From Pedobacter hartonius (lineage in GTDB: Bacteria; Bacteroidota; Bacteroidia; Sphingobacteriales; Sphingobacteriaceae): DNA of 64,000 nt. Both the position numbers and the translations under genes were made by a program. Positions 1 through 8,257 of the stretch are shown here, in pieces. Each line of letters begins with the position of its first letter. Position 1 is the stretch's first letter. The notes beneath the pieces were generated by a model, which was not told where the DNA came from, made no database searches, and saw only the letters and a program-made list of their open reading frames with translations. The stretch lies in contig NZ_FNRA01000001.1 of the NCBI RefSeq assembly GCF_900107535.1, forward strand, positions 496,001 to 560,000, in the 5' to 3' direction.

Positions 1-641
1 TACCTGCCCATATCAATTCCCATTTCCTCATATACTCTAACGAAAGGAAGTATACTATGGTGTACGAGTATCCGTTTTTCTGGACAGTGGTCACTGATCA
101 GGCGGATCAAACGCTGGCTCTTGCCCAGGGCATAGGCCCCCAGCATAATGTTGCTCTGTGTAGAGTTCAGTTTCTGAATCTCCGTCACCGCATCCGGGTG
201 ACTGGTGTCTGGATTAGCAAAGGTAGTCTCTGTAATCAGTACATCGGCCTGTACAAATTCTATCGGCTCACAGGTATCATCCGGCTGCAGCTTATAATCC
301 CCTGTATACAGATACCGTATACCCTTGTATTCCATTAATACCAGGGCAGAACCAAGCATATGCCCCGCAGGTACGAAACTAATCTTTACATCATTCAACG
401 TAAACGGCATATGAAAAGACCGGATATGAAATTCACCGCCAGCAAATTTCTTGTAACGCTGTTTCATAAATAACGAGGTAGCCTGTGTACAATAAACATT
501 CAGGTTCCCGCTGATGGCATGATCTCCGTGTGCATGTGAGATCACCGCATCCTTCACTATTTCCTTTGGATCCAGGTAAAAATTTCCATAGGCGCAAAAC
601 AGCCCTATTTTGGTTGGAACCAAAAAATCATCTAATATCAT
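1..641 (-). CDS. MBL-fold exonuclease-like protein, 3' end outside window
   Basis: The first 213 codons are present and the C-terminus lies beyond the left edge. The metallo-beta-lactamase signature SHAHGDH is near residues 35-41 and is followed by AGHMLGS and TGDY, which are further metal-site landmarks of the beta-CASP/exonuclease branch of the fold. The opening pattern, GLFCAYGNFYLDP followed by the His cluster, resembles the ligase-associated DNA exonuclease group. This is inferred from memory of the family, not from a search. The ATG at 641 is the only start because an in-frame TAA lies just upstream at 651-653. It begins 13 bases after coaE ends, so it is probably the last or a late gene of the coaE transcript. 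RNA processing (YSH1-like) is an alternative role. Confidence 0.75.
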   Translation of the reverse strand, partial: MILDDFLVPTKIGLFCAYGNFYLDPKEIVKDAVISHAHGDHAISGNLNVYCTQATSLFMKQRYKKFAGGEFHIRSFHMPFTLNDVKISFVPAGHMLGSALVLMEYKGIRYLYTGDYKLQPDDTCEPIEFVQADVLITETTFANPDTSHPDAVTEIQKLNSTQSNIMLGAYALGKSQRLIRLISDHCPEKRILVHHSILPFVRVYEEMGIDMGR

Positions 642-654
642 CTGGTATGTTTAT

Positions 655-1239
655 CTATATAAATTGGTGATGCAGCTCCATCACCTGGAGTATAACCGAC
701 TGACTTTCGTCATTCCTGATCAGGAAATCAGCCATTTTCAATTTTTCATCGTCGCTCCACTGCTTACTCATCCGTGCCAGTACCTGCTCTTCTGTTGCCC
801 CGTCCCGTTCCATTACCCGTCTTAAACGCGTTTCCAACGGCGAGGTGACCAGCACGGTTTTGTCACAGGCCTGGTAAGAACCGCTTTCAAACAGTAAGGC
901 GGCCTCTTTGAGTACATAGGGTACATTCGCCGGTAATGCCTCCAGCCACAGGTCAAAAGCCCTGAAGACTGCCGGATGGACCAGTGCATTGAGCCTGGCC
1001 AGCTCAGTACTGTTGTTAAAAACGATGCCTGCTATATGTTTGTTATTTAACCTGCCTGCCGCATCATAACTTTCGGCACCGAAAGCCTCCATGACACCCG
1101 CTGTAAGCACAGGGTCAGTAACCATAATCTCTTTTGCGACCGTATCAGCATAAAATACAGGAATACCCAAATGCTCAAACACATAGCAGACAGTGCTTTT
1201 CCCGCTTCCTATTCCACCGGTGATACCAATCTTCATCAT
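655..1239 (-). CDS. coaE: Dephospho-CoA kinase
   Basis: CoaE phosphorylates the 3'-hydroxyl of dephospho-CoA with ATP, the last step of coenzyme A synthesis in the cytosol. The protein has 194 residues, normal for the family. It opens with the P-loop GITGGIGSGKST (residues 5-16), and the family elements VHPAV and KEAALLFESG follow, with a LID-like basic stretch (ETRLRRVMERDG) further on. Two adjacent ATGs (1239 and 1236) are possible starts. The start overlaps the stop of the upstream YbbR-like gene by four bases, which suggests translational coupling. It is essential in most bacteria and is embedded in a conserved Bacteroidota housekeeping run. Confidence 0.96.
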   Translation of the reverse strand: MMKIGITGGIGSGKSTVCYVFEHLGIPVFYADTVAKEIMVTDPVLTAGVMEAFGAESYDAAGRLNNKHIAGIVFNNSTELARLNALVHPAVFRAFDLWLEALPANVPYVLKEAALLFESGSYQACDKTVLVTSPLETRLRRVMERDGATEEQVLARMSKQWSDDEKLKMADFLIRNDESQSVILQVMELHHQFI

Positions 1240-2186
1240 TGCTTTTCAATAATAAAATCAACCTTTTCCGGAACCAGCTTCACTTTCTTACAATAGTCCG
1301 GAAAGCGGGTCAGCTTAATGCTCAGCTGGTCATGCTTTTGCAGCTTCCATTCATTCAGGTCAACTGCGGCTTCAATAAAATCTTCATTTACCTGCTGATA
1401 GCTGGACAGCGCCACCATAAACGTGATTTTCACCTTCTTGGGGTACAGCTTTACGTTATAATATTCGCCGTTATTTAATATTTTTAAAGGTACTTCCAGC
1501 GTTTTCTCTGTAAACTCATCCACGGGCAGCTTTACTTCTATGGTAGAAGGAAATATATTCACATTCTTCTGCAGGTTTGGCCTCATGGCTATCCGGGAAA
1601 CGGAAGGACCCTGGATATCACGCATTTTCAAGGTATCCGTTTTCCACTCCCTGATCTTTTCCAGCTCCTCCTGCGGGCCCGATACAGTTACATAGTCAGG
1701 ACTGAACTCTATATCATCAGAAACACCATATTGCTTGGCAAAAGTTAAATTGGAGACCAGCCTCACCGGCACCCTTTTCACGGTTCTTTTGGAGAAATCA
1801 AAATAAAGTGTGTCAGGGCGTACAGAAATGATCTTTTGTGAGGTTTCCAGCTGGTTATTCACACTGTACAACTGCTCCGAAAAAAGTATATAATTTCTGT
1901 TATTCAGTTTATCGAGACTGATGTTTATGGAGGGAGGACTCACGCGCAGGCGTGCAAACAGCAGCTGCCAGCCGGTTCCTTCTACCAAAAGGTCAACCGT
2001 GTCTGACTGTAATGGGTGAAAAGCTTTTTTTTGAGGAAAATTCTTATACACCAGTACCGTTTTTGCGGTATAAACGTACTTATTGTTCAACGCCAGAAAA
2101 AGCCATCCTGCAATAGCCAGCAGGATACAGGTGATCAATACCAAAAAGCGCTTTCGCTCAATTTTTGTAAGTCTAATAAAAGGCAT
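1236..2186 (-). CDS. YbbR/CdaR-like domain protein
   Basis: This is a 316-residue protein with one N-terminal membrane helix (about residues 14-34, rich in Leu, Ile and Ala), followed by an extracytoplasmic region with repeated YbbR-like beta modules. In Firmicutes, YbbR (CdaR) regulates the cyclic-di-AMP synthase CdaA. In Bacteroidota the YbbR-like gene usually sits beside coaE and yajC, as here, and its role there is not established. A longer frame starts at 2231, but that extension runs into the terminator hairpin behind yajC. I therefore chose the ATG at 2186 (MPFIRL). Its end overlaps coaE by four bases. Confidence 0.8.
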   Translation of the reverse strand: MPFIRLTKIERKRFLVLITCILLAIAGWLFLALNNKYVYTAKTVLVYKNFPQKKAFHPLQSDTVDLLVEGTGWQLLFARLRVSPPSINISLDKLNNRNYILFSEQLYSVNNQLETSQKIISVRPDTLYFDFSKRTVKRVPVRLVSNLTFAKQYGVSDDIEFSPDYVTVSGPQEELEKIREWKTDTLKMRDIQGPSVSRIAMRPNLQKNVNIFPSTIEVKLPVDEFTEKTLEVPLKILNNGEYYNVKLYPKKVKITFMVALSSYQQVNEDFIEAAVDLNEWKLQKHDQLSIKLTRFPDYCKKVKLVPEKVDFIIEKQ

Positions 2187-2214
2187 GGCTGTAAAGTAAA
2201 CAAATTTAATAAAA

Positions 2215-2247
2215 CAAAAAAGCCGCACCAAATTAAGGAGCGGCTTT
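2215..2247 (-). terminator. Intrinsic terminator of the nusB-DUF1573-yajC unit
   Basis: An 8-base stem (AAAGCCGC at 2219-2226 with GCGGCTTT at 2240-2247) has a 13-base loop. It is followed in the minus direction by a T-rich run (2215-2221). It lies between yajC and the YbbR-like gene, so the latter and coaE need their own promoter or read-through. Confidence 0.75.
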
Positions 2248-2264
2248 ATTTGTAAATCAATAGA

Positions 2265-2585
2265 TTAAGCTTTAGGCAATTCCGTAGAGGCTTTTGTGGC
2301 ATCTAAAGAAATAGCACTTTTATCGAAACGGATCTTTGTACCACCTTCAACTTCAATCAGAAAGGTAAGTTCGTTCATATCAACAATTCTTCCGTGAATA
2401 CCAGCCGTAGTAACGATCTTATCACCTTTTTTTAGATCAGCAACAAGTTTCTTGTGATCTTTTGCTTTTTTAACCTGTGGCCTGATCATGAAGAAGTAAA
2501 AAACTACCATGATCAATACCATTGGAACCAATGTACTTAACATACTGCTTCCGCCGGCTGCCTGTAAAATTACTGTAGATGTCAT
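2265..2585 (-). CDS. yajC: Preprotein translocase subunit YajC
   Basis: YajC is a small inner-membrane protein that associates with SecDF and the SecYEG translocon. The 106-residue product has a single membrane helix (about residues 16-34, ending in FFMIRPQ). The FxxRPQ motif is diagnostic of YajC. The cytosolic domain that follows carries the typical GDKIVTTAGIHGRI segment. Length and architecture match the family. It lies downstream of the DUF1573 lipoprotein gene with a 26-base gap and is closed by a terminator at 2215-2247. Confidence 0.95.
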   Translation of the reverse strand: MTSTVILQAAGGSSMLSTLVPMVLIMVVFYFFMIRPQVKKAKDHKKLVADLKKGDKIVTTAGIHGRIVDMNELTFLIEVEGGTKIRFDKSAISLDATKASTELPKA

Positions 2586-2611
2586 ATTATTTGTTTGTGT
2601 ATTATTATCAA

Positions 2612-3055
2612 TTATAGTGCAGCATTTTCGTTTACTTCACCGATCAGGTGCACCTCAGTTGTAGCGGGGTTACCGTTAGAAGTGATCGTCACGATCTTGT
2701 CCTGCATTCCTGATTTACCTGCACTGTTAAAAACAACTTTGATCACGCCGGCTTCACCTGGTTTGATCGGTGCTTTCGGAATGCCAGGAGTAGTACAACC
2801 GCAGGTAGCAGTGGCATTGGTAATGATCAGTGGGCTTTTTCCTGTATTTTTAAACTTGAACTCATGGTTCACTTTTTCACCCTGCCTGATTTTGCCAAAG
2901 TTGTACATGCCACTTTCAAAGCTGATCACAGCTGCGTTTGCAGCGGCAACCGGAGGCATTGTAGCCACAGTACTGTCTGCAGAACCTGCAGATTTGGATT
3001 GCTGACAGGCACTCAATGAAGCTGCAGCCAAAAACAGTATAAATAATTTCCTCAT
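2612..3055 (-). CDS. DUF1573 lipoprotein
   Basis: This 147-residue protein has a lipoprotein signal peptide (lipobox LSAC, Cys at residue 17) and a DUF1573 domain of Ig-like (ASH/MSP) fold. Family landmarks are NFGKIRQGEKVNHEFKFKNTG and the CGCTTP loop. DUF1573 proteins are very common in Bacteroidota and their function is unknown. The lipobox has no Asp at +2, and the residues after Cys are QQSKS, so outer-membrane transfer is possible. The gene starts two bases after nusB ends and is clearly co-transcribed with nusB and yajC. Confidence 0.88.
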   Translation of the reverse strand: MRKLFILFLAAASLSACQQSKSAGSADSTVATMPPVAAANAAVISFESGMYNFGKIRQGEKVNHEFKFKNTGKSPLIITNATATCGCTTPGIPKAPIKPGEAGVIKVVFNSAGKSGMQDKIVTITSNGNPATTEVHLIGEVNENAAL

Positions 3056-3057
3056 GT

Positions 3058-4008
3058 TTATTCTTCTATTAATCCGCGACCTATTTTCTTGATACTGTTG
3101 GTACGTTTTAAGTCGCTCAAAATTTTGTCTAATATACCGTTAATAAATGAATTACTTTTCGGGGTACTGTAATCTTTCGACAAGTCAAGATACTCGTTTA
3201 TAGTTACTTTGACCGGAATGGACGGAAAGTTCATCAGTTCACAAATGGCCATCTTCATTAAGATCGTATCCATCAGTGCAATCCTTTCAGATTCCCAGTT
3301 CTTGGTACGTTCAGCGATCAGTGCCTGGTACTCATTGTTGTTTTTCAGGGTATATACAAACAGGTCTTCCACAAATTTACCATCCTCTTTCCAGTCTGCA
3401 CTGATTGGGGTAAGTTTGTTTTTGAAGGGATCTTCCGAGGTAAAGTTCTTTAAGGTCTTTGCTACCATTCCCTGCATCACTTCCTTATCTACCGACCAGT
3501 TGATAAACTTATCTTCAAAAGCCTGGATGATGTTCTGGCTTTTAAGTATGACCTTTCTGAAAATGAATTTGATAATTTCTTTTGATCCCTCCAGGCTCTC
3601 ATCCGAATCATTCAGATAAGCCATATACTCGGGAGTAGACTTTAACTTGTTGTAGATAGTTTTGATAAACTCAGGATCGGCATGCCAGTTGATCTGGTAT
3701 TTGTTTACTGCAGCCTTAAACTCCGGGTTCTGCTGTAACAATACAATAAACCTGTTGGTCAGCAGCTTCTTATTAGGATTCAGATCTTCTGCCGTTGGAA
3801 AGTGCTTGTTTGCTCTTTCTATTGCGTCAATTTCAGTATATTCGGTAATCTCAGAAAGTAATGCCAGCATTCTGACATACATTTCATAAACATTATCGAT
3901 ACTGAGCATCAGTTCCTTCTTTGCGGAAGTCAGATCCTTCTTTTCAGTCATTTGCCATGCAAAAATGTTTTGCAGAGCTTTAATTCTTAAGTGCCTTCTA
4001 TTTAACAT
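3058..4008 (-). CDS. nusB: Transcription antitermination factor NusB (long Bacteroidota form)
   Basis: NusB binds boxA RNA with NusE (ribosomal protein S10) and promotes antitermination in rRNA operons. At 316 residues it is about twice the size of the E. coli protein, which is normal for Bacteroidota. The N-terminal motif MLNRRHLRIKALQNIFAW corresponds to the RNA-binding arginine-rich start, and the conserved NusB core lies in the C-terminal half (ILMKMAICELMNFPSIPVKVTINEYLDLSKDYS, NGILDKI). It heads the run nusB, DUF1573, yajC on the minus strand and follows leucine dehydrogenase by 33 bases. Confidence 0.93.
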   Translation of the reverse strand: MLNRRHLRIKALQNIFAWQMTEKKDLTSAKKELMLSIDNVYEMYVRMLALLSEITEYTEIDAIERANKHFPTAEDLNPNKKLLTNRFIVLLQQNPEFKAAVNKYQINWHADPEFIKTIYNKLKSTPEYMAYLNDSDESLEGSKEIIKFIFRKVILKSQNIIQAFEDKFINWSVDKEVMQGMVAKTLKNFTSEDPFKNKLTPISADWKEDGKFVEDLFVYTLKNNNEYQALIAERTKNWESERIALMDTILMKMAICELMNFPSIPVKVTINEYLDLSKDYSTPKSNSFINGILDKILSDLKRTNSIKKIGRGLIEE

Positions 4009-4041
4009 GAATGTAAGAACGAGTTGGTAATTTACCGGTTA

Positions 4042-5130
4042 TTAATATGATGATTTTATCTTCTTGATATCAATTATTCTTTGTTCAACGATCCTGTTTG
4101 CCGCCAGGATAGTTGGGATATTATCTGCCTTCGACAGTTTAATGACGTTGCGCGTAGCATCATAGATATTTTCTGTCAGCTGCATCGTTCGTTTTTTACC
4201 ATAACCCGTCAGCTCAGAGTAACAGTTGATGAGCCCTCCTGCATTGATCAGGTAATCCGGAGCAAACAAAATGTTTTTTTCCAGCAGCAGCGCACCATGT
4301 ACCTGCTCATCTGCCAGCTGGTTATTGGCCGAGCCGGCAATAATGGCAAACTTCATCTTCGGAATGGTCTTGTCATTCACCGTTGCCCCCAATGCACATG
4401 GGGCGTAGATATCTACATCCAGTCCAAAGATCTTATCGGCCTCCACAGGTTTTGCTTTATATTTCCGCGCCACCTGGTGTAAACGTTCTTCATTGATGTC
4501 ACTGATAAAGACCTCTACATTTTCTTTCCTCAACAGCTCTACCAGATGCTCGCCCACATTACCTATTCCCTGCACCACCACCGAGCGGCCGGCCATCATG
4601 TCGGTTCCGAATACTTCTTTAACACAAGCTTTCATCCCCAGGAAAATACCTTTTGCCGTTGTCGGAGATGGATCTCCCATACCGCCAATCGACTCAGGAA
4701 CACCTGTAACATGTGTAGTTTCCATGCTGATGTATTCCATGTCCTTCGTCGTTGTACCTACGTCCTCGGCGGTGATAAATTCCCCGTTGAGGTTTTTAAT
4801 AAAACGGCCAAAACTGCGCATCATTGCCTCAGATTTTCCTTTTCTGGAATCGCCGATAATAACAGCTTTTCCGCCACCAAGGTTTAACCCAGTAATGGCA
4901 GCTTTATAGGTCATACTTCTGGACAGGCGAAGAACATCTTCCAGCGCCTCTGTTTCGGTAGCATAATTCCACATACGTGTACCACCCAAAGCAGGACCGA
5001 GTGTGGTGTCGTGAATAGCAATAATGGCTTTTAAACCTGTATCGGGATCACTACAATACACTACTTTTTTATGTCCTAATGCACTTAGTTGATCTAAAAT
5101 TGAGGTTACCACAGAACTCTTAACAGACAT
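4042..5130 (-). CDS. Leucine/Glu/Phe/Val dehydrogenase family amino acid dehydrogenase
   Basis: It catalyses NAD-dependent oxidative deamination of a branched-chain or related amino acid to the 2-oxo acid plus ammonia. The protein has 362 residues, typical of leucine dehydrogenases. It shows GPALGGTRMW (residues 45-54) and the catalytic lysine region YKAAITGLNLGGGKAV, with Lys76 and Lys88 the likely substrate-binding and catalytic lysines. The NAD-binding Rossmann motif GIGNVGEHL is near residue 190. The lack of the longer glutamate dehydrogenase architecture favours leucine or valine as substrate, but specificity cannot be fixed from sequence. A -7-like TAGTTTTG sits upstream of the start on the minus strand. 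Confidence 0.92.
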   Translation of the reverse strand: MSVKSSVVTSILDQLSALGHKKVVYCSDPDTGLKAIIAIHDTTLGPALGGTRMWNYATETEALEDVLRLSRSMTYKAAITGLNLGGGKAVIIGDSRKGKSEAMMRSFGRFIKNLNGEFITAEDVGTTTKDMEYISMETTHVTGVPESIGGMGDPSPTTAKGIFLGMKACVKEVFGTDMMAGRSVVVQGIGNVGEHLVELLRKENVEVFISDINEERLHQVARKYKAKPVEADKIFGLDVDIYAPCALGATVNDKTIPKMKFAIIAGSANNQLADEQVHGALLLEKNILFAPDYLINAGGLINCYSELTGYGKKRTMQLTENIYDATRNVIKLSKADNIPTILAANRIVEQRIIDIKKIKSSY

Positions 5131-5227
5131 ATGATTTCGTTTATCAGACAGTTCGCAAAACTAATGATAAAAAAGATTAATTACATTGTTTTAACGAAAC
5201 AGTTTTCAAAAACCCTTATCAATTGGC

Positions 5228-5242
5228 TAACTTTGCCCCCAC
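5228..5242 (+). promoter_or_regulatory. TAnnTTTG promoter element abutting the ABC exporter start
   Basis: A perfect Bacteroidota -7 element, TAACTTTG (5228-5235), ends seven bases before the ATG at 5243. A TTTTC that could serve as -33 lies about 20 bases upstream. With transcription beginning about five bases after the element, the leader would be only a few bases long, so the mRNA may be leaderless. Confidence 0.6.
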
Positions 5243-7033
5243 ATGAAGCACCTTCTTTTCTTAAATAAATACTTTTATAAATATAAATGGTGGATTGTGC
5301 CGGGGGTGTTTTTCGTCATCATTTCCAACATATCCGGGGTAATTCCCGCACAGGTGATTGGCCATGCATTTAACCTGATCACAGAAAACATAGAGATCTA
5401 TAGATTATTTGATGGTTTCGAAAGGCAGCAGGTCATCTATGACATCTTTAGCTATAGCCTGTTCTATTTCGGTACACTGGTGCTCATCCTTTACCTGATC
5501 AGGGGGCTGTTTCTCTTTTTCATGAGGCAGACACTCATACTGATGTCAAGGCATATTGAATTTGACATGAAAAACGAGATCTATGCCCATTACCAGGAGC
5601 TGAGCCTTGGCTTTTACCGACGTAACAATACCGGCGACCTGATGAACAGGGCAACGGAAGACGTGAACAGGGTAAGGATGTATGTAGGCCCTGCAATTAT
5701 GTATGCCATCAATACACTGGTCCTCTTCCTGCTGATCGTGAGTTCCATGTATTCCGTAAATCCAAAACTTGCAACATTCTGCCTTTTGCCATTACCGGTG
5801 ATGGTGATCATCATTTATTATGTGAATACCCAGATCAATAATAAGAGCGAGCAGATTCAGGAACAGCTTTCGCGCCTTTCCAGCTTTGTACAGGAAAGGT
5901 TTTCGGGCATCAGGGTAATAAAATCCTATGTACGCGAAGATTATACAAGAAAAATATTTGCCGGGGAAAGTGACGACTATAAGTCGAATGCCATGAGCCT
6001 TGTCCGCGTACAGGCACTCTTCTACCCTACCATGCTGCTTTTAGTGGGACTGAGTACAATCCTCACTGTTTATGTAGGGGGTGAACAGGTACTCGAAGGC
6101 TCAATTACGGCTGGCAACATTGCTGAGTTTATCGTTTATGTGAACCAGCTTACCTTTCCCGTTACCATGCTGGGCTGGGTAACCACGCTGATCCAGCGGG
6201 CAGCCGCTTCACAGAAAAGAATCAATGAGTTCCTTGAACTTCAACCAGATATCCGTTCGGGAAACATCTCACTGGGAGAACTCAGTGGAAATATAAATTT
6301 CGATAAAGTAAGTTTTACTTACCAGGATACAGGCATCGAGGCGCTGAAAGATATATCCTTTGACATCGGAGCCGGTCAGTTTGTAGCGATCATTGGCCGT
6401 ACCGGATCGGGAAAATCCACACTTGCCAACCTGATCATGCGAATGTATGATGCAGATAGAGGACAGATCTCCATTGACGGAGAGCCGCTGCCCGGAATAA
6501 ACCTGAATTCTTTCAGGAACCAGGTAGGTTTTGTACCGCAGGAAGTTTTTCTCTTTTCAGATAATATCAGGAATAATATTGCCTTTGGCCTGGACAAAGT
6601 TACAGATGCGGAGATTGAAACAGCTGCACGAAATGCAGCCGTTTACCACAACATCATGGATTTCGAGCTGAAGTTTGACACCATGTTAGGAGAACGGGGA
6701 ATTACACTTTCCGGTGGACAAAAACAGCGTGTATCTATTGCCAGAGCCTTAATTAAGGAACCTAAGATTCTGATATTTGACGATTGCCTGTCAGCAGTAG
6801 ACACCAGAACGGAAGAAGAAATACTGAATAACCTGGGCAACGTGATGAAGGGAAAGACCAGTATACTCATCGCGCACAGGATTTCCACGATCAGAAAGGC
6901 CGATAAGATCATTGTTTTAGAGGACGGTAAAATCACAGAACAGGGTACACACGACGAACTTATAGAGCTCCACGGCATCTATGAGGAAATGTTTCAGAAC
7001 CAGTTATTGGAAGAAGAAAATAAATCTCTTTAA
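5243..7033 (+). CDS. ABC exporter, fused membrane and ATPase domains
   Basis: This 596-residue homodimer-type exporter has an N-terminal six-helix transmembrane domain (about residues 15-320) and a C-terminal nucleotide-binding domain (about 345-585). Walker A is GRTGSGKST, the signature is LSGGQKQR, Walker B is ILIFDD, and the switch region is LIAHRIST. It belongs to the MsbA/multidrug exporter class (type IV ABC fold). The substrate cannot be inferred; lipids and hydrophobic drugs are usual for the class. The start has almost no leader (see the promoter at 5228-5242). It is transcribed divergently from leucine dehydrogenase. Confidence 0.93.
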   Translation: MKHLLFLNKYFYKYKWWIVPGVFFVIISNISGVIPAQVIGHAFNLITENIEIYRLFDGFERQQVIYDIFSYSLFYFGTLVLILYLIRGLFLFFMRQTLILMSRHIEFDMKNEIYAHYQELSLGFYRRNNTGDLMNRATEDVNRVRMYVGPAIMYAINTLVLFLLIVSSMYSVNPKLATFCLLPLPVMVIIIYYVNTQINNKSEQIQEQLSRLSSFVQERFSGIRVIKSYVREDYTRKIFAGESDDYKSNAMSLVRVQALFYPTMLLLVGLSTILTVYVGGEQVLEGSITAGNIAEFIVYVNQLTFPVTMLGWVTTLIQRAAASQKRINEFLELQPDIRSGNISLGELSGNINFDKVSFTYQDTGIEALKDISFDIGAGQFVAIIGRTGSGKSTLANLIMRMYDADRGQISIDGEPLPGINLNSFRNQVGFVPQEVFLFSDNIRNNIAFGLDKVTDAEIETAARNAAVYHNIMDFELKFDTMLGERGITLSGGQKQRVSIARALIKEPKILIFDDCLSAVDTRTEEEILNNLGNVMKGKTSILIAHRISTIRKADKIIVLEDGKITEQGTHDELIELHGIYEEMFQNQLLEEENKSL

Positions 7034-7102
7034 TTTCTATTTTGATCTTTACTGATTAATAGTTTATATTTACCCGAACCAAAACCAACAGTAATACCAA
7101 AC

Positions 7103-7429
7103 ATGGGAGAATTTGACAACAAAGAGAGAGAAGAGGTTTTTTCTAAGAAAGTAAGGGCCGGTAAGAGAACATATTTTTTCGACGTTAAAGCTACTCGCTC
7201 AGGCGATTATTATTTAACCCTGACTGAAAGCAAGAAAAGACTGGAAGACGGTGTATTTGTAAAACATAAGATTTTCCTTTATAAAGAGGATTTCGAAAAG
7301 TTTGCGGAAGGTTTAAACGAAACGGTAGATTACATTAAGACTCATCAGGAAGTAGTTGAAAAGCGCTACGAATATTCTGAGAACCACGAAGCGGCCGGCA
7401 AAAGCCAAAATGACGACTTCTCTTTTTAG
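7103..7429 (+). CDS. DUF3276 / PUR-alpha-like nucleic-acid-binding protein
   Basis: The 108-residue protein has a KVRAGKRTYFFDVKATRSGDYYLTLTESKK core, which is the PUR repeat seen in DUF3276. Bacteroidota and Borrelia members of this family bind single-stranded or structured nucleic acid and some repress transcription. The acidic, flexible tail (residues 90-108) ends in DDFSF. A weak -33/-7 pair (TTTTG and TATATTTA) lies within 60 bases upstream. A strong hairpin terminator immediately follows (7449-7472). The target RNA or DNA is unknown. Confidence 0.85.
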   Translation: MGEFDNKEREEVFSKKVRAGKRTYFFDVKATRSGDYYLTLTESKKRLEDGVFVKHKIFLYKEDFEKFAEGLNETVDYIKTHQEVVEKRYEYSENHEAAGKSQNDDFSF

Positions 7430-7448
7430 AAATTAAAAATCCTTTTAG

Positions 7449-7472
7449 AAGCTCCGTTGGGGCTTTTTTTTT
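7449..7472 (+). terminator. Intrinsic terminator of the DUF3276 gene
   Basis: A seven-pair stem (AAGCTCC with GGGGCTT, one G-U pair) has a three-base loop at 7456-7458. Nine T's at 7464-7472 follow. The T tract shares its last bases with the stop codon (7471-7473) of the convergent hypothetical gene. Confidence 0.85.
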
Positions 7473-7887
7473 AGTTTTCCTTGATAGCGCATTCCTTTAC
7501 CACAGCTTCACTGACCGTGATCCAGTTCTCTTCTTCAGAGACATTGGTACCCAATACGATCTGTTTGCTTTGATGTAACTGCTCTTCGATCTGCGTCAGC
7601 ATTTCGTTGGAAATTACCTTATTCAGGATCCTCACAGGTTCATCCAGTGCATCGGTTTTAATTTCGAGGTCATAAATTCCTGATACCAGCGTGCGGCAAA
7701 TGATCAGCTCTACCCTGCTGTTTTGCGCCACATTCTTCAATGCCCCGAAAGCATTGATTACCTGATCAGCATTCCCGGCTTTGAATCCAAGTACAATCGA
7801 CGGGTTTAACTCCGGGTTCTGACTGTCATTTGAAAAATATATTTCATCAACATCAGCCAATATTGATTCTATTATCAATCTGTCCAT
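7471..7887 (-). CDS. Hypothetical protein, 138 aa
   Basis: I do not recognise a family. The product is acidic, soluble and mixed alpha/beta, without a signal peptide or membrane segment. Conserved-looking features are an N-terminal DRLIIESILADVDEIYF segment and an ICRTLVSGIYDLEI strand-helix pair. It converges on DUF3276 and its stop codon lies inside the terminator T tract of that gene. Normal codon use and an ATG start support a real gene. Confidence 0.6.
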   Translation of the reverse strand: MDRLIIESILADVDEIYFSNDSQNPELNPSIVLGFKAGNADQVINAFGALKNVAQNSRVELIICRTLVSGIYDLEIKTDALDEPVRILNKVISNEMLTQIEEQLHQSKQIVLGTNVSEEENWITVSEAVVKECAIKEN

Positions 7888-8033
7888 AATTTACTTCTTT
7901 AGAAATCTATACTGTAAAAAGGAATGAAAGCCTGTATTGTTTGGTTAAAGATTAAAATTTAAAGTTGGTTTCATCATTTAATCTATATATTCATCTTAAA
8001 GAGGGCTTCATCACCCCGCAAAAAAACAAACCT

Positions 8034-8159
8034 ATGAGCACATTCCTTTTTATGGTAGGTGGCGTCAACGTTGGCGCTTCCGAAATTATGATCGTCATGC
8101 TGGCCGCCTTCGTCGTTTTCCTTATTGTAAGAAACATGATCTACCAGCCCAAGGAATAA
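8034..8159 (+). CDS. Small single-pass membrane protein, 41 aa
   Basis: Starting at the ATG at 8034 gives a 41-residue peptide: a short polar head, one hydrophobic helix (about residues 14-33, SEIMIVMLAAFVVFLIV) and a basic/polar end (RNMIYQPKE). A Ser-Glu-Ile entry into a helix is reminiscent of TatA/TatE. However, the Phe-Gly hinge and amphipathic helix of TatA are missing, so I do not call it Tat. The longer frame from 7965 has no sensible start. It could be a small regulatory membrane peptide. Confidence 0.45.
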   Translation: MSTFLFMVGGVNVGASEIMIVMLAAFVVFLIVRNMIYQPKE

Positions 8160-8257
8160 ATTTTGCAGCTTTAGAACACTATTGTATTTCTTGAAGATCA
8201 AACATTTTCACATTTATTGTGTAATATAATAGAGATTCATTATAATACAATCCGTTT

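Noticed and set aside
57-338. Plus-strand reading frame at the left edge
   Set aside because: It is the antisense of the MBL-fold nuclease, whose motifs are clear on the minus strand.
2187-2231. Extended N-terminus of the YbbR-like protein
   Set aside because: The extension lies in the yajC terminator hairpin and puts 15 extra residues before the membrane helix.
8034-8159. TatA/TatE translocase component
   Set aside because: No Phe-Gly hinge, no amphipathic helix after the membrane segment.
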